NCBI GenBank assembly: GCA_947003675.1
Contig: CAMQPJ010000087.1
Span: 1-6,073, forward strand
DNA length: 6,073 nucleotides
Reading direction: 5' to 3'
DNA from: an uncultured Collinsella sp.
GTDB taxonomy: Bacteria > Actinomycetota > Coriobacteriia > Coriobacteriales > Coriobacteriaceae
Positions within the stretch are counted from its first letter, which is position 1; each line of letters opens with the position of its first letter. Made by a program: the position numbers and the translations under genes. Below the pieces are notes generated by a model. The model had not been told where the DNA came from. It saw only the letters and a program-made list of their open reading frames with translations, and did no database searches. This document shows, one piece after another, positions 5,940 through 6,073 of the stretch.

Positions 5940-6073
5940 CTATTCCGCCTTTTTTACGCGCGGCTTGCGACCGCGCGGCTTATCGATAAGCGCGTCGGCA
6001 CCGCCATCGCGATACTGGCGGCACCAAGCCTTGACCGAAGACTCGCTGGGAATCTTGTGCTTGATCATGGCCT
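5940..6073 (-). CDS. 3' end of a helix-turn-helix transposase-like protein (partial)
   Basis: Only the last 43 residues are in the window; the gene continues past position 6073. The fragment (AMIKHKIPSESSVKAWCRQY at its start, then DGGADALIDKPRGRKPR) has the typical look of the helix-turn-helix domain of IS3/IS150-type OrfA proteins: a Ser/Val recognition helix, the W-x3-Y spacing, G-x3-L, and a Lys/Arg-rich RGRKPR end. It ends four residues after a basic tail (VKKAE). No OrfB integrase with a DDE domain follows on this side, and no terminal inverted repeat or target duplication was recognised, so this may be a domesticated or remnant gene or a short stand-alone regulator. The codons GTA AAA AAG near the end form an A_AAA_AAG slippery run. 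An in-frame ATG occurs at 6066-6068, but the true start is probably outside. Confidence 0.65.
   Translation of the reverse strand, partial: AMIKHKIPSESSVKAWCRQYRDGGADALIDKPRGRKPRVKKAE

Overview
The window is GC-rich. Every gene I can support lies on the minus strand, so transcription runs from the right end (about 5758) towards position 1. The dense operon, strong AGGAGG-type ribosome binding sites, alanine-rich proteins and a membrane-bound [NiFe] hydrogenase fit an anaerobic fermenting high-GC bacterium. The overall style suggests a gut Coriobacteriia member such as a Collinsella relative. That taxonomic guess is inference and was not tested.

From right to left: (1) 5940-6073 is the 3' end of a gene cut by the window edge. 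It encodes a helix-turn-helix protein like the N-terminal part of IS3/IS150-type transposases, and a clear intrinsic terminator follows it. (2) 5759-5908 is a non-coding stretch with stem-loops, a cluster of short palindromes and a possible promoter for the operon. (3) 144-5758 is a tight five-gene operon encoding an Ech-type, group 4, energy-converting [NiFe] hydrogenase in the order echA-echB (one fused gene), echC, echD, echE, echF. (4) 1-143 is the region after echF. Positions 1-103 are mostly homopolymer C and G runs that look like a degraded contig end.

In known Ech complexes, EchF and EchC carry iron-sulfur clusters that pass electrons from reduced ferredoxin to the Ni-Fe site in EchE, where protons become H2. 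EchD is the NuoC-like partner. EchB (NuoH-like) anchors the hydrophilic arm to the membrane, and EchA (NuoL/M-like) is the ion-translocating antiporter-type subunit. All key metal ligands and the membrane Lys/Glu residues I looked for are present, so the complex appears functional. The gene order matches the archaeal echABCDEF order rather than the E. coli hyc order, and echD and echE are separate genes, unlike hycE. No formate dehydrogenase, HycB-like subunit or hyp maturation gene is visible.

The main points of interest are the 960-residue EchA-EchB fusion, a large subunit that ends exactly at its C-terminal Cys motif with no maturation peptide, a roughly 100-residue Ala/Lys/Glu tail on EchD, gene junctions in which ribosome binding sites overlap the end of the upstream gene, and a palindrome cluster in the leader. 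I do not see a wholly new system: this is a recognisable family with unusual architecture.
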